Assembly: GCA_035649275.1 (NCBI GenBank)
Contig: DASRJW010000087.1
Span: 1-5,407 of the forward strand
Source of the DNA: Candidatus Krumholzibacteriia bacterium
GTDB lineage: Bacteria; Krumholzibacteriota; Krumholzibacteriia; G020349025
Length of the DNA stretch: 5,407 bases
Direction: 5' to 3'
In this document: one piece after another, positions 3,909 to 5,407 of the stretch
Position numbering within the stretch: the stretch's first letter is position 1
Layout: each line of letters begins with the position of its first letter
Made by a program: the position numbers and the translations under genes
Notes under the pieces: generated by a model
Seen by the model: only the letters and a program-made list of their open reading frames with translations
The model's database searches: none
What the model was told of the DNA's origin: nothing

Positions 3909-5407
3909 ATGGTCCGGCGGCTCGTCCTCGTTGCCTGCCTCGGGCTCCTGTTCGGTGCCATCACCTGGAAGGCGTGGGTGACCGACGACGCCTACATCAC
4001 GTTTCGCGCCGTGGAGAATCTCGTTCAGGGTCGCGGACCGAACTGGAACGTGGGCGAGAGGGTGCAGGTCTTCACACACCCGCTTTGGATGCTGCTGATG
4101 GCCGGAGTTCGCCAATTCGCGAATGAGTACTTCTACAGCAGTATTGTGCTCGGTATCGTACTGACGCTGGGAGCGCTGCTCCTCGTACGCGTACGGCTCG
4201 CTCCACCTCTTCCCACAGCGTGCGCGGTCGTTGCCGTTCTCGCCGCTTCACGGGCCTTCACGGACTACTCGACCTCAGGCTTGGAGAACGCGCTCACCCA
4301 CTTCTGCCTGGCGGGGCTCTTCATCCTCGATTTCCAGGGCGGACGCCGCTTCGTCCACCACTGCCTTTTCTTTCTCGCGGCGTCAGCATGTCTGCTTTGC
4401 CGGATGGACACGATCTTCCTGCTCCTTCCCGTCCTCGTCCTGCACCTGGTACGCCATCGACATCCGCGCCTGCTCGGCGCCGCAGCGCTCGGGTTCCTGC
4501 CGCTCCTGGGCTGGGAAGCGTTCTCCGTTCTTTACTATGGTTTCTTCCTTCCCAACAGCGCGTCCGCGAAGCTGAATTCGGGAGTCGGGACCGCCAGCCT
4601 CGTTGCCCAGGGGCTGCGCTATCTGTCGAATTCGCTGCGCTGGGACTTCGTCACACTGGTCGCGACCCTTGCTGGAACCGGCCTGGCGCTGCGGAGCGGC
4701 GACAGCAGAATCCGGGCTTGGGGGATAGGCGTCTTCTTGTCGCTCCTCTACGTCGTGCGCGTAGGCGGCGACTTCATGAGCGGGCGCTTCCTGACTGCGC
4801 CTCTGTGGGTTGCGGCTCTCCTCCTTCTTCGTCTGGGGCTGCAACCGCGGGCTGCCTGGGTGGTGACGGCCGCCAGCCTCTTGCTCCTCTTTATCCCGTA
4901 CTTCTCGCCGTTCGCGGAACGCCAATACGGGAGAGAATGGTACGCGGCCATCGACGCCCATGGGATCGCCGATGAGCGTACGTACTACGACGAGGCCTCG
5001 CTCCGACGAATCCTGGCGCAGCACGGCCCACCGCGCGCCGACATGCGGAAACATGCCAAGGCCCTGACCAGCGCCTGGCCTGAGGATCCCTTGATGGACT
5101 CGCTCCGCGTGTGGGTTCTCGATCCACGAGAGGACTGGCCGCCGCGCTCGCGGCGGCAGCCCAGCGGGGCGGAGTACAAGCGCGTCGTCTTGCGCGGCGC
5201 CGTGGGTTACGTGGGCTTCTACCTCGGAGCGGACACCCATGTGATCGACTACCACGGCATCGGAGACCCCTTGCTGGCTCGGCTCCCCGCCCTCGTCCCC
5301 GATCCGGTGCTCGCAGGGCTCATCCCTCCCTTGGCCGGCCTTGGCTGGCGCATCGGTCACTTCACTCGCGCCATCCCCGCGGGCTATGTGCAAACGCTGG
5401 CCACGGG
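3909..5407 (+). CDS. polytopic GT-C glycosyltransferase-like membrane protein (AftB/ZomB type), 3' truncated by window edge
   Basis: The frame is open from the ATG to the window end: 499 residues without a stop. The first membrane segment (about 4-23) is followed by TDDAYITFRAVENL (25-38) and RVQVFTHPLW (51-60). The paired Asp (D26, D27) in the first outer loop is the expected GT-C catalytic position. About eight to ten hydrophobic segments follow (for example 79-98, 101-117, 132-163, 168-181, 188-215, 244-262, 272-285, 299-311, 315-333), with the conserved blocks STSGLENAL (121-129), GFFLPNSASAKL (211-222) and VGGDFMSGRF (285-294). From about 339 a soluble C-terminal domain contains DYHGIGDPLLARLP (447-460) and GWRIGHFTR (479-487). 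This set of motifs is that of AftB-type arabinofuranosyltransferases and their ZomB-like relatives, which use polyprenyl-phosphate sugars at the outer face of the inner membrane. The donor and acceptor in this host are unknown. Probably only a short C-terminus is missing. Confidence 0.85.
   Translation, partial: MVRRLVLVACLGLLFGAITWKAWVTDDAYITFRAVENLVQGRGPNWNVGERVQVFTHPLWMLLMAGVRQFANEYFYSSIVLGIVLTLGALLLVRVRLAPPLPTACAVVAVLAASRAFTDYSTSGLENALTHFCLAGLFILDFQGGRRFVHHCLFFLAASACLLCRMDTIFLLLPVLVLHLVRHRHPRLLGAAALGFLPLLGWEAFSVLYYGFFLPNSASAKLNSGVGTASLVAQGLRYLSNSLRWDFVTLVATLAGTGLALRSGDSRIRAWGIGVFLSLLYVVRVGGDFMSGRFLTAPLWVAALLLLRLGLQPRAAWVVTAASLLLLFIPYFSPFAERQYGREWYAAIDAHGIADERTYYDEASLRRILAQHGPPRADMRKHAKALTSAWPEDPLMDSLRVWVLDPREDWPPRSRRQPSGAEYKRVVLRGAVGYVGFYLGADTHVIDYHGIGDPLLARLPALVPDPVLAGLIPPLAGLGWRIGHFTRAIPAGYVQTLAT

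Noticed and set aside
4383-5393. Long minus-strand open frame of 336 codons opposite the GT-C gene
   Set aside because: Its product is low-complexity and rich in R, Q, E and G with no recognisable domain or conserved motif. The opposite strand encodes a motif-rich membrane protein over the whole length. Long antisense frames are common in GC-rich genes.

Overview
The window is a GC-rich, densely coded piece of bacterial chromosome with six genes. Two products carry lipoprotein signal peptides, and one of them resembles the outer-membrane assembly factor BamE, so the host is probably a diderm (Gram-negative-type) bacterium. A bacterial ATP-dependent DNA ligase of the archaeal/LigB type and a GT-C membrane protein of the AftB/ZomB type would suit an uncultured or environmental high-GC lineage, for example Myxococcota, Acidobacteriota, Gemmatimonadota or Candidatus Eisenbacteria. 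That placement is inference; the sequence does not settle the phylum. No rRNA, tRNA, CRISPR array, insertion sequence, integrase, toxin-antitoxin pair or phage gene was seen.

Layout. Positions 1-927 (+) hold the C-terminal 308 residues of an ATP-dependent DNA ligase; the window edge cuts its catalytic KxDG motif. After a 138-bp gap with a possible promoter comes an M48 (Oma1/LoiP-like) zinc metalloprotease lipoprotein (1066-1875, +). It converges, across 45 bp, on a minus-strand group of three genes transcribed in the order YjbQ-family protein (3426-3007), BamE/SmpA-like lipoprotein (2994-2650) and Rossmann-fold NADPH:F420-reductase-like protein (2568-1921). The first two are tightly linked: the YjbQ stop codon lies inside the Shine-Dalgarno sequence of the lipoprotein. 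A 90-bp divergent region separates YjbQ from a small cupin (3517-3867, +). The cupin is followed after 41 bp by a large polytopic membrane protein that runs off the right edge (3909-5407, +) and has the sequence hallmarks of GT-C glycosyltransferases of the AftB/ZomB type.

How the genes relate. They do not form one obvious pathway. A loose envelope theme (M48 lipoprotein, BamE-like lipoprotein, GT-C protein) sits beside metabolic or housekeeping genes (YjbQ, NADP-dependent oxidoreductase, cupin, ligase). I found no convincing evidence of a new multi-gene system. The points most worth checking are the GT-C protein with its unknown sugar substrate, the BamE-like lipoprotein coupled to YjbQ, and the real substrate of the F420-reductase-like protein.
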